Source: Anaerolineales bacterium HSG24
GTDB taxonomy: Bacteria; Chloroflexota; Anaerolineae; 4572-78; J111
Direction: 5' to 3'
Length of the DNA: 64,000 nt
Assembly (NCBI GenBank): GCA_030377895.1
Contig: JAUCGB010000004.1
Span: 17,049 to 81,048 of the forward strand
Of the stretch, positions 15,900-25,785 are shown in pieces. The first letter of the stretch is position 1, and each line of letters starts with the position of its first letter. Under the pieces are notes generated by a model. The model did not search any database, had not been told where the DNA came from, and saw only the letters and a list, made by a program, of their open reading frames with translations. Made by a program: the position numbers and the translations under genes.

Positions 15900-17492
15900 A
15901 TGCGTAAATTTCATTCTTATGAAGAAGTAGATAAAGATATACATTACTATGTTCCCCGCGAAGAATTGATAAACAAAGCCTACAATAGCCTGTTGGGAGA
16001 AGAACCAGAAAAAGGCGGTCATTACATAACCGTATGGGGACCGCGGCAATCAGGCAAAACTTGGGTTATGCGAGAGGTGGTTGATAAACTCAAACTTAGC
16101 AATGATTTTGAAGTGGTTATCTTGACCATGCAGTCTAGTGAGATTACAACTGAGAAAGCCGTTCTGGAATTGTTAGTTGATGGTCTAACCCATTGGTTCC
16201 GGCGAGATTTTCCAAGGGTTGATTCTTGGAAAGAATTGGAACTCCTGTTCTCGGAAAAGAATTTCAGTAAGCCGTTGATATTGATTTTAGATGAGTTTGA
16301 TTCTATAGGCCAAGAGTTTATCAACAAGTTTGCTACTGAGTTTCGGAGGCTGTACACCAGTCGCATGAATGAGAGGCATAAACCGAGTGATGAGAAGTGG
16401 TGTCGTTTGCATAGTCTAGCCCTGATTGGAGTGCGGAGTGTGTTAGGTATTGAGAATGTCAGCGGCTCACCCTTCAATGTGCAACGGAGCATGCCGATTC
16501 CAAACTTGACTTATGAGGAGGTTGATTCCATGTTCCATTGGTATGAACGGGAGAGTGGTCAAACGGTGGAGCAAGTCGTGATAGACCAAGTATTCTACGA
16601 GACACAGGGGCAACCGGGTTTGGTCGGTTGGCTAGGTGAGCAGTTGACCGAGGATAGATTCAATAAAGAGCGCACCAAGCCGATTGACTTACCCTTTTTT
16701 GAGAATGTTTATGGCGCGGCTCTGCATATCTTACCCAACAACAATATATTGAACCTGATTAGCAAGGCCAAGCAAGAGCCGTATAAAGAGGTGGTGCTAG
16801 AGTTGTTCAATACAAAGAAAAAGATGTCCTTCAGTTATGATGATGAACTGTTGAACTATCTTTATATGAATGGTGTTGTTAGTTGGGAGCAGGAGAAAAT
16901 CGGTAAATATTACGCTAAATTTCCGTGTCCTTTCGTGCAACAGCGGATATTCAACGCCTTCGCTAGAAATATGTTCCGTCATATCATCCAGGTGTATGAC
17001 CCCTTTGATGATTTGTCTGACACCATCACCGATAACAGCCTGAACGTAGCCAACCTGATGCGCCGCTATGAGACCTATCTGCGACAGAATCGAGAATGGT
17101 TATTGAAGGACGCTCCTCGCCGCAAGACCGATGACCGGATTATGGAGGCAACCTACCATTTCAATCTGTACCTTTATTTACAAAGTTTCTTCTATGATTA
17201 CGACAGTTTGATACACCCAGAATTCCCGACCGGTAACGGCAAAATAGACCTCATCATTAAGCATGGTAGTCAGACTTATGGCTTGGAGGTGAAGAGTTTC
17301 TCAGGGCAACGGGGCTACGACAAGGCGTTGATCGATGCGGCTAAATACGGCAAACAATTGGCTTTAGCAGAAATATCACTGATATTTTTCTGTGAGCATA
17401 TCACCGATGAGAATCGGAAAAAATATGAGAAACAGTATCAGGATGTAACAACAGGCGTAATCGTTGAGCCTGTCTTTGTGGTGATTGGGTGA
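15900..17492 (+). CDS. AAA ATPase with C-terminal PD-(D/E)XK-like domain, inserted in the his cluster
   Basis: A 530-residue protein on the strand opposite to the his genes. Residues 20-240 form a STAND/AAA_35-like ATPase with Walker A WGPRQSGKTW and Walker B LILILDEFDSIG. A helical or winged-helix region follows. The last 120 residues hold EFPTGNGKIDLIIKHG and YGLEVKSFSG, the D...ExK pattern of PD-(D/E)XK nuclease-like domains. Such fusions occur in mobile or defence-associated ATPases and in uncharacterised regulators. AGGAG 7 bp before the ATG sets the start. Its location between hisA and hisF suggests a horizontal insertion. Confidence 0.75.
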   Translation: MRKFHSYEEVDKDIHYYVPREELINKAYNSLLGEEPEKGGHYITVWGPRQSGKTWVMREVVDKLKLSNDFEVVILTMQSSEITTEKAVLELLVDGLTHWFRRDFPRVDSWKELELLFSEKNFSKPLILILDEFDSIGQEFINKFATEFRRLYTSRMNERHKPSDEKWCRLHSLALIGVRSVLGIENVSGSPFNVQRSMPIPNLTYEEVDSMFHWYERESGQTVEQVVIDQVFYETQGQPGLVGWLGEQLTEDRFNKERTKPIDLPFFENVYGAALHILPNNNILNLISKAKQEPYKEVVLELFNTKKKMSFSYDDELLNYLYMNGVVSWEQEKIGKYYAKFPCPFVQQRIFNAFARNMFRHIIQVYDPFDDLSDTITDNSLNVANLMRRYETYLRQNREWLLKDAPRRKTDDRIMEATYHFNLYLYLQSFFYDYDSLIHPEFPTGNGKIDLIIKHGSQTYGLEVKSFSGQRGYDKALIDAAKYGKQLALAEISLIFFCEHITDENRKKYEKQYQDVTTGVIVEPVFVVIG

Positions 17493-17525
17493 ACCGAAAC
17501 AATTACGTAAGGGCCTTGATTTGCA

Positions 17526-18287
17526 CTAACCATGAGCAATTTGCATGGCTTCAGCTAAGTCAACCGCGCCAGTATATAGAGCTTTACCAATAATAAGCCC
17601 TTCTAAACCTTGATTTTCAGCCGTTTTAACTCGTTTTACGTCGTTAATATCAGCCACGCCACCCGAAACAATAACCTTAAATGGTGGCTTGTCGCCCACT
17701 GGGTTTAATCCAGCTTGGGCCAAAGCAATCGAATCTTCCAAATTTACGCCGGTTAGCATGCCATCGCGAGATATATCGGTATGAATCACATGAGCCAACC
17801 CCGCGGTATGAATCTGTTTGACCAGTTTGCCCGCGTCTGTTTCGGCTAATTTACGCCAACCGTTGGTGGCAACTTTTCCATCTTTTACATCTAAGCCTAG
17901 AGCCACCTGTTCTGGGCCAAATTGTCCCAAAATATCTAACATTTGACGAGGTCGGTCAGCAGCCATGGATCCGATTACAACTCGGCTGACTCCCATTGAT
18001 AAAGTTCGGTCGATATCATTTGGAGTACGTAATCCTCCGCCAAACTGCACCGGTGTGGAGACGCGGTCTAATATTAACTGTAAAGCATCAACATTTTTGG
18101 CTGATTTGTCTGGATCACCCAGTGCCCCATCAAGATTGACGACGTGAATCCAATCAACGCCAACCTCTTCCCAGCGTTCGGCCATGACGGCAGGCGATTC
18201 GCTGTAAATCGTTTCTTGATTGGGGTCTCCTTGAACAAGACGAACACATTTGCCATTTTTTAGGTCTATTGCGGCATAAATATCCAT
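17526..18287 (-). CDS. hisA: ProFAR isomerase
   Basis: A 253-residue TIM barrel catalysing the Amadori rearrangement of ProFAR to PRFAR. MDIYAAIDLKNGKCVRLVQG holds catalytic Asp8, and HTDISRDGMLTGVN holds the second catalytic Asp. The start overlaps the hisH stop by one base, implying translational coupling. No TrpF activity can be inferred. Confidence 0.95.
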   Translation of the reverse strand: MDIYAAIDLKNGKCVRLVQGDPNQETIYSESPAVMAERWEEVGVDWIHVVNLDGALGDPDKSAKNVDALQLILDRVSTPVQFGGGLRTPNDIDRTLSMGVSRVVIGSMAADRPRQMLDILGQFGPEQVALGLDVKDGKVATNGWRKLAETDAGKLVKQIHTAGLAHVIHTDISRDGMLTGVNLEDSIALAQAGLNPVGDKPPFKVIVSGGVADINDVKRVKTAENQGLEGLIIGKALYTGAVDLAEAMQIAHG

Positions 18288-18910
18288 TAAGCACCTCCGG
18301 CAAAAGTTACAAAATTTTTCAAAATTTGTAACCCTACCTGTTGACTTTTTTCTGGATGAAATTGAATGGCGCAGATATTATCCCGTCCAACAATCGTCGG
18401 GATAAACGCGCCATATTCAGTTTCAGCGATAATATCGGTTGAGTTGGTCGGAACCGCATGGTAAGAATGAGCAAAATAGGCAAAATCACCTTGCTCAATC
18501 TCAGCCATAATCGGATGTTCCTGCCGAGCCTCAATTTGATTCCACCCCATGTGAGGGATGGTTAAATTTTGTCCGTATGGAAAACGAAGCACCTTTCCGG
18601 GCAAAATACCAAGTCCGGTATGATGCCCCATCTCTTCGCTTTCTTCAAAAAGTAGCTGTAGACCCACACAAATCCCTAATAAAGGTTTACCTGCTTTTAC
18701 GGCGTTTAATACGGGAGTGTCTAATTGACGCGCCCGCAAATTATCAATGGCATCGCCAAATGCACCCACGCCGGGTAAAACAAGGGCTTCTGCTTGATTG
18801 ACTACAGCTACCGAGTCTGTGATTTCAGCGGTTGCGCCAACAAACTGAAATGCTTTTTGGACATTTCTAAAGTTGCCAACACCGTAATCAATAATGGTGA
18901 TTTTAGTCAC
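18287..18910 (-). CDS. hisH: Imidazole glycerol phosphate synthase, glutaminase subunit
   Basis: A 207-residue class-I glutamine amidotransferase that feeds ammonia to HisF. LLGICVGLQLLF holds the nucleophile Cys81, and the His and Glu of the triad are in AIQFHPEKSQQ. It is the first gene of the hisH-hisA half of the cluster, but its partner hisF lies 2.6 kb further on, beyond an opposite-strand gene. Confidence 0.95.
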   Translation of the reverse strand: MTKITIIDYGVGNFRNVQKAFQFVGATAEITDSVAVVNQAEALVLPGVGAFGDAIDNLRARQLDTPVLNAVKAGKPLLGICVGLQLLFEESEEMGHHTGLGILPGKVLRFPYGQNLTIPHMGWNQIEARQEHPIMAEIEQGDFAYFAHSYHAVPTNSTDIIAETEYGAFIPTIVGRDNICAIQFHPEKSQQVGLQILKNFVTFAGGA

Positions 18911-18940
18911 AGTACCTCTCGTATAATTTCATTATAAGTC

Positions 18941-18974
18941 AAAATAGGGGCGTTTTAATCAACGCCCCTATTTA
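18941..18974. terminator. Terminator between the receiver gene and hisH
   Basis: AAATAGGGGCGTT pairs with AACGCCCCTATTT. On the minus strand it lies just after the receiver gene stop, and A/T tracts on both sides would let it work in either direction. Confidence 0.8.
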
Positions 18975-18999
18975 TTCAAAAGCTACGATTTTGTTAAGG

Positions 19000-19401
19000 C
19001 TATTCAATACCGAGTACGGTGTGAATTTTCCTTAACATTTCCTCGTTTCGACCTTTAACAAAATAGTCGGAAGCACCAGCGTCAATACATTTCTTAGCAA
19101 TTTCTACTTCATCCCAAGCAGAGTTAACAATGACTGGCACATCATGATCTTCCTTAATTTTGGCTAAGAGGTCTAAGCCAGCATATTTTTGTTCGTTTCC
19201 ATCAAAGTCGGGCATGTTTAAATCGACGATCACCAAATCAAATGGTTCCTCATCTTCAACGGCTTCATCGAAGGCTTCAATCCCTTCTATATTCCCACCA
19301 GCCGTACCAACATCAAACCCTTGTCGAAAGAGTGTTTTTTCCATACTACGTAATAGATTTTCTTCGTCATCAACGATTAATATTCTTGGTTCTATATCCA
19401 T
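19000..19401 (-). CDS. Single-domain response regulator (receiver only)
   Basis: A 133-residue receiver protein: ILIVDDEENLLRSM has the acidic pair, VIVDLNMPDFDGN the phosphorylated Asp, VNSAWDE the conserved switch position (Ser in place of the usual TA pair) and YFVKGRN the conserved Lys. There is no output domain. It follows two GAF histidine kinases on the same strand, 19 bp after the first, and is probably their shared phosphate acceptor. Confidence 0.9.
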   Translation of the reverse strand: MDIEPRILIVDDEENLLRSMEKTLFRQGFDVGTAGGNIEGIEAFDEAVEDEEPFDLVIVDLNMPDFDGNEQKYAGLDLLAKIKEDHDVPVIVNSAWDEVEIAKKCIDAGASDYFVKGRNEEMLRKIHTVLGIE

Positions 19402-19420
19402 TGGATATCTAGCTCCATTC

Positions 19421-21244
19421 TCAAGATATACTAAGTGCTGTAAACAGTTCTACAGTACTCTTAACATTATTCAATAGATCTGCCTGAGTATATGGTTTAG
19501 GTAACAAATCAAATACTCCTAACAGTTTTCGATCTTTAGTACGCTCTACTCGTGGATTTGAGGTCATTCCCAAAGCCTTGTTAATTGCTCCCGATACACG
19601 AACACGTTCTAGTACATCACCAGATTCAGCGTTCATCAAAATATCATCAAATAGGATTAAGTTGTAAACACCATAATCCTCGGCTTCATAGGAGTCATCA
19701 CACATGTCAACGGTGTAGCCATGTGTTTCCAATGTCTCAACGGCAAACTGACACCAACCATCTTGGTCATCAATGATAAGGATTCTACCTTCACCCGATT
19801 CACCTTTTTCACGGACTTCTTTACCCGTGTATGCCGGTAGTTTTACAGTAAAGGTTGAGCCTGTGCCTAATTCACTTTCTACTGTAATCTCGCCATTGAC
19901 CTGTTCCATAATTAATCGACAGGCTGACAAACCTAAACCAGCATGGCCTTTGAGTCCTTTGGTGGTATGAAAACTAATCCAGATTTTATCTTGGCGACTA
20001 TCTTCAATACCAACGCCGTTATCCTCGACTTCAATAACAACGTTATGACCAGTGTTATCAAGTCGGGTTCTGACTTTAATCAGCGGTGAACTTTGTTCCT
20101 CCATAGCCTCGTAGGCGTTCTTTAACAAGTTGACAAATACACGATTTAACTGTAATGGATCGGCCATTACCAGAGGCAAATCGTTTTGCATGTCGGTTTC
20201 AATCTTGATTTCAGCAGGTAGTTGTAGACCACTGATCGCATCTTGGAATACATCACTGACCATTGCCGGACGTGGCGCTTGTTCACGGGCAGGCCCAATA
20301 AGTTCTTCCTTAATTTGCTGAATGAGAACAGCCGCTTCATCAATAATCTGCAAATCTTCCTGTACAGAAGATATACTTAAATGTCTGGCTAATCGTTTTG
20401 GTGAGAAACGTTTAATCCGTTCTAGCATATCTGCCATGTCAGGATTGTTTTGATGTACATTCTCTGTTTCTCGCATCAACAAATCTACAACCGGATTGGC
20501 TTTGATACCTTGTGGCGCGTCGACTAGTGCATCGGCAATCGCGCACAATAATGTTTGCAAATCATCTTGGATACGTTTTACAGAACTACGAATCGGTTCC
20601 GATTTATTACCAATCCAGTGAATGGCATCGCTTGTGGCGGTCGCGATAGCTTCGTAAGTTTTAGTCCGTATTAACTCATTATGAGCATCGACTAACATTC
20701 GCCGTTGATTTGCATTTTCAATCGCAATCGCTAACTGATTAGCCATTGCTTGCAATGACGAGATGTCTTCATCGGAAAAAGCCGCTTCTTCCGTACTTTG
20801 TACAGTAACGGCTCCGATAACTTTACTTCCAACTCCCAACGGTAAGGCCATCTCAGAACGTGTTTCAGGTAGTACCGGGTTAGGATACCATACTTTTTCC
20901 GTGTCCACATCCAACGAGATTCGAGCTTCATTTAATGCTGTTGCCGCTCCAATCATCGAGTTGCCACCTACCGCGAGTTTGTGGTTGTTTTCCATCATAA
21001 TACGACCCGGTTCGCCACGACCGGCTCGTAAAACGGCAAACTCACCTTCACCATCAACTAGAAACACACCCGCGTAATAAAAATCGTAAGCATCACAAAT
21101 AATATCAACAGTTTTAGGCAATAACTCATCAATATCTGTAATATGCGAGATGTTTTGGCTAACTTCCGTGGCGGCTGCTAATAAGTTAGCCCTTCGTAAC
21201 GCTTTTTCTAATGTAATATTCGCATCTGTTTGGGTTGAGCCCAT
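19421..21244 (-). CDS. Hybrid histidine kinase: GAF, kinase core, receiver
   Basis: A 607-residue cytoplasmic protein with no membrane segment. A GAF domain covers about residues 30-185. A helical dimerisation region contains AIHWIGNKSEPI, whose His is the probable phosphorylation site. The ATPase domain (about 340-470) has VNLLKNAYEAM, EVEDNGVGIED and GHAGLGLSACRL. A C-terminal receiver starts at GRILIIDDQDGW, with phosphoacceptor Asp in LILFDDILMN and Lys in LLPKPYTQ. It shares its kinase core and GAF with the next upstream gene. Confidence 0.9.
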   Translation of the reverse strand: MGSTQTDANITLEKALRRANLLAAATEVSQNISHITDIDELLPKTVDIICDAYDFYYAGVFLVDGEGEFAVLRAGRGEPGRIMMENNHKLAVGGNSMIGAATALNEARISLDVDTEKVWYPNPVLPETRSEMALPLGVGSKVIGAVTVQSTEEAAFSDEDISSLQAMANQLAIAIENANQRRMLVDAHNELIRTKTYEAIATATSDAIHWIGNKSEPIRSSVKRIQDDLQTLLCAIADALVDAPQGIKANPVVDLLMRETENVHQNNPDMADMLERIKRFSPKRLARHLSISSVQEDLQIIDEAAVLIQQIKEELIGPAREQAPRPAMVSDVFQDAISGLQLPAEIKIETDMQNDLPLVMADPLQLNRVFVNLLKNAYEAMEEQSSPLIKVRTRLDNTGHNVVIEVEDNGVGIEDSRQDKIWISFHTTKGLKGHAGLGLSACRLIMEQVNGEITVESELGTGSTFTVKLPAYTGKEVREKGESGEGRILIIDDQDGWCQFAVETLETHGYTVDMCDDSYEAEDYGVYNLILFDDILMNAESGDVLERVRVSGAINKALGMTSNPRVERTKDRKLLGVFDLLPKPYTQADLLNNVKSTVELFTALSIS

Positions 21245-21356
21245 CTCAATTCCCCCTATTTAAAAATGATTTACTTGTATATAATAAACAAACAGCTACT
21301 TTTTTGCAAAAAAGGTCATCACTAACAAAGCAGACATTCGATTTTGCTTTCTTGTT

Positions 21357-23375
21357 TTAACCTTCTTGATCCTCATCACCGGGTTTATAAATCGGTACGT
21401 GTAGCGTAAAGGTCGAACCGATGCCGACTTCACTCGTGACCGCGATTTTTCCACCCATTCGTTCCATTGTTTGTAAACATGCCGGTAAGCCAAGACCTGT
21501 ACCACCTTTTTTGGCTTTACTGGTATGGAACGTTAACCAAATTTTGGTTAGCTCTTCTTCTGGAATACCACCCCCATTATCAGCAATATCGACGACAATA
21601 AAGTCATCATCTTCTTGACGCATCGCAATGAAAATTTGGGGATGGGGTTGATCATCCATCGCTTCCATGGCGTTCTTCACCAAATTGATAACCACCCGTC
21701 CCATTTGCATTGGGTCAACTTTAACGGTGGGAATCTTCCCTTCAATACTATAAGTAACCGTATCTTTTGGCAAAGCCATGCCTTTAATATTGTCTTGAAT
21801 GATCTCGACAACATTAGCCTGTCGCCAGCGTTGCCGTCGAGCAGGGCCTATCAAATCCTCTTTAATCTGGAGAATTGTATTACCACTGTTTTCGATAATC
21901 TCCAAATCTTCTAACACCGACTCAATGTCAAGCATGCGACGTAGTTTTTTGAGCGGTCTTTTCTTGAGGCGATTAACTCGGACTTCTGTTTCAGGGAAAC
22001 GTTCTTCGACTAAATCGCCCGTTTCGACCAGTAGCTGGGCTACTGGAACAATTTGAACCTCATCATTGGCATTTATAATAAGTTCTTTAGAGATATATAG
22101 GAAATTCGCCAAATCCTCTCGAATACGATTAACACAAGCTGGTATCGGAGCGGCTTTGTTACCTACCCAGTGGATTGTTTCACCTGTTGCCGTAGCAATA
22201 CTTTCAAAGGTTTTGGTGCGGACTAACTCTTTGTTAGCACCTTCCAAATCGTGTAACAGGCGAGCGTTGTTGATGGCAACGGCTAACTGGTCGGCCATAA
22301 TCTGGAGTGATGAAATATCTTCGGGAGAGAAGGCGGCCTCTTTTTCACTTTGAATGGTCAATGCGCCAATCACTTTACTATGAATATGCAACGGTAAGGC
22401 CATTTCGGAGCGTGTTTTGGGGAGGTATGGGTTGTTAAACCAGACTTTTTCTTCACCAACATCTAGCGAAATTCGGGCTTCGTTTAGGCCAGTCGCCGCG
22501 CCAATCATAGAGTTACCACCAACTTCGAGTTTGTGGTTATTCTCCATCATAATGCGGCCTGCTTCGCCACTACCAGCCCGTAAAATGGCCCATATTCGAC
22601 CATCGTCATCTGGGTCTTCGTTAATCAAGAAGATTCCGGCGTAGTAGAAATCATACTCCGCACATATCGTCTCAACCGTGTCAAACACAAGCTCGTGGAG
22701 ATCTAAAATCGAAGTGATTTTACGGCTTACTCGTGCCCCTGCTTGAAGCAACGCGGCCCGTCGAGCGGCCTGTTGAAGCAAGCCTATATTTTGTTGGTGA
22801 AGCCGAGCATTATTAATTGCAACCGCTAGTTGGTCTGCCAAGGCTTGCAATGAAGAGATGTCCTCGTCGGAGAAAGCTGATTCTTCAACACTTTGTACGG
22901 TCAAGGCTCCAATTACATCTCGACCAATCGCCAGAGGCAAAGCCATCTCTGAACGGGTGTCAGGTAGAAATGGATTATTAAACCAAACCGCCTCTTTACC
23001 AACGTCAAATGCGACCCGCACTTCGTTTAGGGAGGTACACGCCCCAATCATCGACCGTCCACCCACTTCGAGTTTGTGCTTATGTTGCATCATTAACTGT
23101 CCGGCACGTCCCCTTCCGGCACGTAAAACGGCCCAACGACGACCATCGGACGCATCCTCAATAAGGAAGATGCCTGCATAGTAAAAACCATAAGCATCAC
23201 AAATAATATCAACAGTTTTCGTTAACAACTCATCTGGGTCTAAAATAGACGTTAAACTACGACTAACCTGAGTCGCAGCGCTGAGCAAAGCCGCTCGGCG
23301 GTTGGCTTTGATTAGGGTTTGTTCTAAATCCGACTTATTGGTCACAGGTTTGTCAAGGACTTGCGCTGTTTCCAT
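21357..23375 (-). CDS. Histidine kinase with tandem GAF domains
   Basis: A 672-residue soluble kinase. Two GAF domains (about residues 30-195 and 210-385) are close duplicates of each other and of the GAF in the neighbouring hybrid kinase: each has FYYAGIFL, RAG.G.AG..M, KLEVGG.SMIGA and TRSEMALPL. The helical region has TIHWVGNKAAPI with the candidate phosphorylated His. The ATPase domain shows VVINLVKNAMEAMDD, IADNGGGIPEEE and GGTGLGLPA. The His neighbourhood HWxGNK is unlike ordinary HisKA helices and is shared only with the neighbouring kinase. Confidence 0.9.
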   Translation of the reverse strand: METAQVLDKPVTNKSDLEQTLIKANRRAALLSAATQVSRSLTSILDPDELLTKTVDIICDAYGFYYAGIFLIEDASDGRRWAVLRAGRGRAGQLMMQHKHKLEVGGRSMIGACTSLNEVRVAFDVGKEAVWFNNPFLPDTRSEMALPLAIGRDVIGALTVQSVEESAFSDEDISSLQALADQLAVAINNARLHQQNIGLLQQAARRAALLQAGARVSRKITSILDLHELVFDTVETICAEYDFYYAGIFLINEDPDDDGRIWAILRAGSGEAGRIMMENNHKLEVGGNSMIGAATGLNEARISLDVGEEKVWFNNPYLPKTRSEMALPLHIHSKVIGALTIQSEKEAAFSPEDISSLQIMADQLAVAINNARLLHDLEGANKELVRTKTFESIATATGETIHWVGNKAAPIPACVNRIREDLANFLYISKELIINANDEVQIVPVAQLLVETGDLVEERFPETEVRVNRLKKRPLKKLRRMLDIESVLEDLEIIENSGNTILQIKEDLIGPARRQRWRQANVVEIIQDNIKGMALPKDTVTYSIEGKIPTVKVDPMQMGRVVINLVKNAMEAMDDQPHPQIFIAMRQEDDDFIVVDIADNGGGIPEEELTKIWLTFHTSKAKKGGTGLGLPACLQTMERMGGKIAVTSEVGIGSTFTLHVPIYKPGDEDQEG

Positions 23376-23903
23376 CTAAAATGGCCTCTATGTTTAATTA
23401 TTTTCTAGTAAAACTTTTTGGTTGAGGAGACAAAGCCATTATTGCTAATATCTGATTAGTTGGGCAAATTGGTTTAGCAGAGTAATTATTACGATAGTAG
23501 AATAATCAGGCTATGTTTGTTACAAGTATATAACAATATTAATATTTAACAAAAATTGGGTAAGATATTTGCTGTCTGTTTAGTACGTCAGGTTATCCTA
23601 ACAAAACCATTACTCATTATACTAAAAAATTAAATATGGGGCAATAGACTCATCTCAATAGAAAATGATTTTTTAATCAACTGAGTTGTATGAAGTTTTG
23701 GCCTTGCCTTGTATGAAACTTGTTGGGATCCGAGTATGCAGTACAAATTCGCCAATTCTTAAAGATATGCTAAAATAGTCAGCTAAATTCTATTAAACAG
23801 GCAAAAGTTTATCGACTGAACTACAGATTACATGGATTAAGATAGAAAACCGCGTAATCTATGTAATCTGTGGCTAACTATCATAAGTGTAAACTTAACG
23901 TTT
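23376..23903. other. Gene-free stretch with one palindrome
   Basis: AT-rich DNA with no credible coding frame. At 23823-23872 ACAGATTACATGGATTA pairs with TAATCTATGTAATCTGT, a long hairpin of the kind scattered through this genome. The upstream region of the minus-strand GAF kinase lies here, but no convincing -35/-10 pair was seen. Confidence 0.5.
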
Positions 23904-24065
23904 GTAGTAGGCGATTCATCGCCCTCAAAGGGGCTACCAACTTAACGTGCGACAGATAATATTGTAACACAGTCTTTAGACTGTGCGGCACAGGCTGAAG
24001 CATGTGCTACATGTCTCGGCTTACGTTGATAGCCTACTACGAACTTCTTAGTTGACAGTCATGAT
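23904..24065. mobile_element. Family F repeat F1 joined to family B element B1
   Basis: GTAGGCGATTCATCGCCCTC opens repeat F, and CTACTACGAACTTCTTAG followed by TTGACAGTCATGAT closes it, matching F2 at 63697-63854. Between them lies a full-length 103-bp family B element (23932-24034), beginning GGCTACCAACTTAACGTGCG and ending GTTGATAGCC. No clean 8-bp duplication is visible, so B1 may have arrived by recombination at the shared GCCTACTAC word. Confidence 0.75.
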
Positions 24066-24103
24066 CTAACTATAAACGATAAACTTCTGAACAGGGTAAA
24101 CAT

Positions 24104-25726
24104 GTGCATGGTGTAATTTCCGCAGGTCATCCAGAAACAGCAAATGCTGGAGCAATAATACTTAAACAAGGTGGTAATGCGGTTGATGCCGCAGTTGCCG
24201 CATCTTTCGCCTCCTTTATCGCAGAGTCGCCGTTGGTTAACATTGGTGGTGGAGGCATCGCTCAACTTTATAATCCAGCCACCAAACAGCCAATAGTATA
24301 TGATTTTTTTAGTACTATGCCGGGCCTCAATGGTTCTTATGATTTGGAGAATATTGATTTTCGGCAAATCTTTATTGATTTTGGCCCAGCCCAGCAACCG
24401 TTTTATATTGGGCGAGCCAGTGTCGCTGTACCCGGTGTGGTCGCGGGTTTGTGTCAGATGGCGACAGAAGCAGGGCGATTGCCCTTATCAGAAATATTAT
24501 CACCGGCGATTCAATTAGCCAAGCAAGGTGCAACCATCACCAATTCGTCGGCCTATGTGATGGAGTTGTTAGAGCCAATTTTAACAGATACCCCCCCCAT
24601 TGCCCAAATTTACACGCCTCAAGGACGTTTACCAACGGTGGGTGAAAAATTATACTTTTCTGACTTGGCGAAAACAATGGCACAAATAGGCCAAAGTGGG
24701 GCTAATTTATTTTATCGAGGGTCAGTGGCTCAGAAAATTGCAACCGACCAAACGTTACATCATGGTCTACTCACCAAAACTGATTTGGCATCATACCATG
24801 TTATCAGCCAAACGCCTATTTCAGTCTTCTATCGTGGCTATACAATTTTGTTGCCACCTCCTGCCTCCATTGGTGGTGTTTTAATTGCCTTTGCTTTGCA
24901 CTTATTGACCCAAATACCCTTATCGACCATGACTCATAACAGTTTTGAGCATCTCCGCATTTTAACGGAAGTGATGCGCTTGACCAATATCAGCCGTCCA
25001 GAGTGGGAGGCGATTTATCAACAGGTTTTGCACTCCCAAACAACCACCACGGCAATCAACGAGGCTATTACCAAATTTTTATCTCCCGCAAGGATTGCAG
25101 ATTATCAAACAAAACTGAGGCAGACCTTGGCCGGTGAATCCCCTCTTCCTGAGCCGGAACCATCGCCCGGCCCATCGAACACAACCCATATTAGCGTTGC
25201 GGATGCAGACGGCATGTTGGTCACGATTACCACCTCCTCTGGAGAAAATGCTGGTTTTATCGTTGACGATACCGGAGTCATGCTCAATAATATGTTGGGT
25301 GAGATTGACCTGCACCCGAATGGATTTCATCAACTCCCCGCCGGGCAACGATTAACCACCATGATGTGTCCGGTGCTGGTCTTAAAAGATGGTGAGCCGA
25401 TATTGGCGGCGGGGAGCGGTGGGAGCAATCGTATTCGGTCGGCCATTTTGCAACTCCTGAGCAATGTGATCGACTTTAAGCTACCTTTAGAGCAAGCCGT
25501 GAACGCGGCTCGAGTTCATTTTGAGGCTGGTACAACCCAACTTGAGGGAGGAATTTTGCCCGCGGTGGCTGACCAGTTTGAAACGTTTGGCTACAACATC
25601 AACCGCTGGCCTAAGCGGAACATGTTTTTTGGTGGAGCCCACGCCGTCGCTCGAACCGACTCCGACTCCCAAACATGGACTGCCGCAGGTGACAAGCGTC
25701 GAGGTGGAACGATTGAAGTTGTCTGA
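24104..25726 (+). CDS. Gamma-glutamyltranspeptidase family protein
   Basis: A 540-residue Ntn-hydrolase read from a GTG. The N-terminus AGHPETANAGAIILKQGGNA with VDAAVAASF is the classic family start. The processing site is NTTHISVAD: Thr360 would become the N-terminal nucleophile after self-cleavage. GSGGSNRIRSAILQ and the ending region (RRGGTIEVV) match the small subunit. It would cleave gamma-glutamyl bonds, as in glutathione or polyglutamate. No signal peptide is visible, so it may act in the cytoplasm unless the true start lies elsewhere. Repeat F1/B1 ends 39 bp upstream. Confidence 0.88.
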   Translation: MHGVISAGHPETANAGAIILKQGGNAVDAAVAASFASFIAESPLVNIGGGGIAQLYNPATKQPIVYDFFSTMPGLNGSYDLENIDFRQIFIDFGPAQQPFYIGRASVAVPGVVAGLCQMATEAGRLPLSEILSPAIQLAKQGATITNSSAYVMELLEPILTDTPPIAQIYTPQGRLPTVGEKLYFSDLAKTMAQIGQSGANLFYRGSVAQKIATDQTLHHGLLTKTDLASYHVISQTPISVFYRGYTILLPPPASIGGVLIAFALHLLTQIPLSTMTHNSFEHLRILTEVMRLTNISRPEWEAIYQQVLHSQTTTTAINEAITKFLSPARIADYQTKLRQTLAGESPLPEPEPSPGPSNTTHISVADADGMLVTITTSSGENAGFIVDDTGVMLNNMLGEIDLHPNGFHQLPAGQRLTTMMCPVLVLKDGEPILAAGSGGSNRIRSAILQLLSNVIDFKLPLEQAVNAARVHFEAGTTQLEGGILPAVADQFETFGYNINRWPKRNMFFGGAHAVARTDSDSQTWTAAGDKRRGGTIEVV

Positions 25727-25785
25727 TTTTCAAGAAACGCCCTCTTGTTTTTGAGCCTTGTCCAAATATGTTATAATACCAATTG

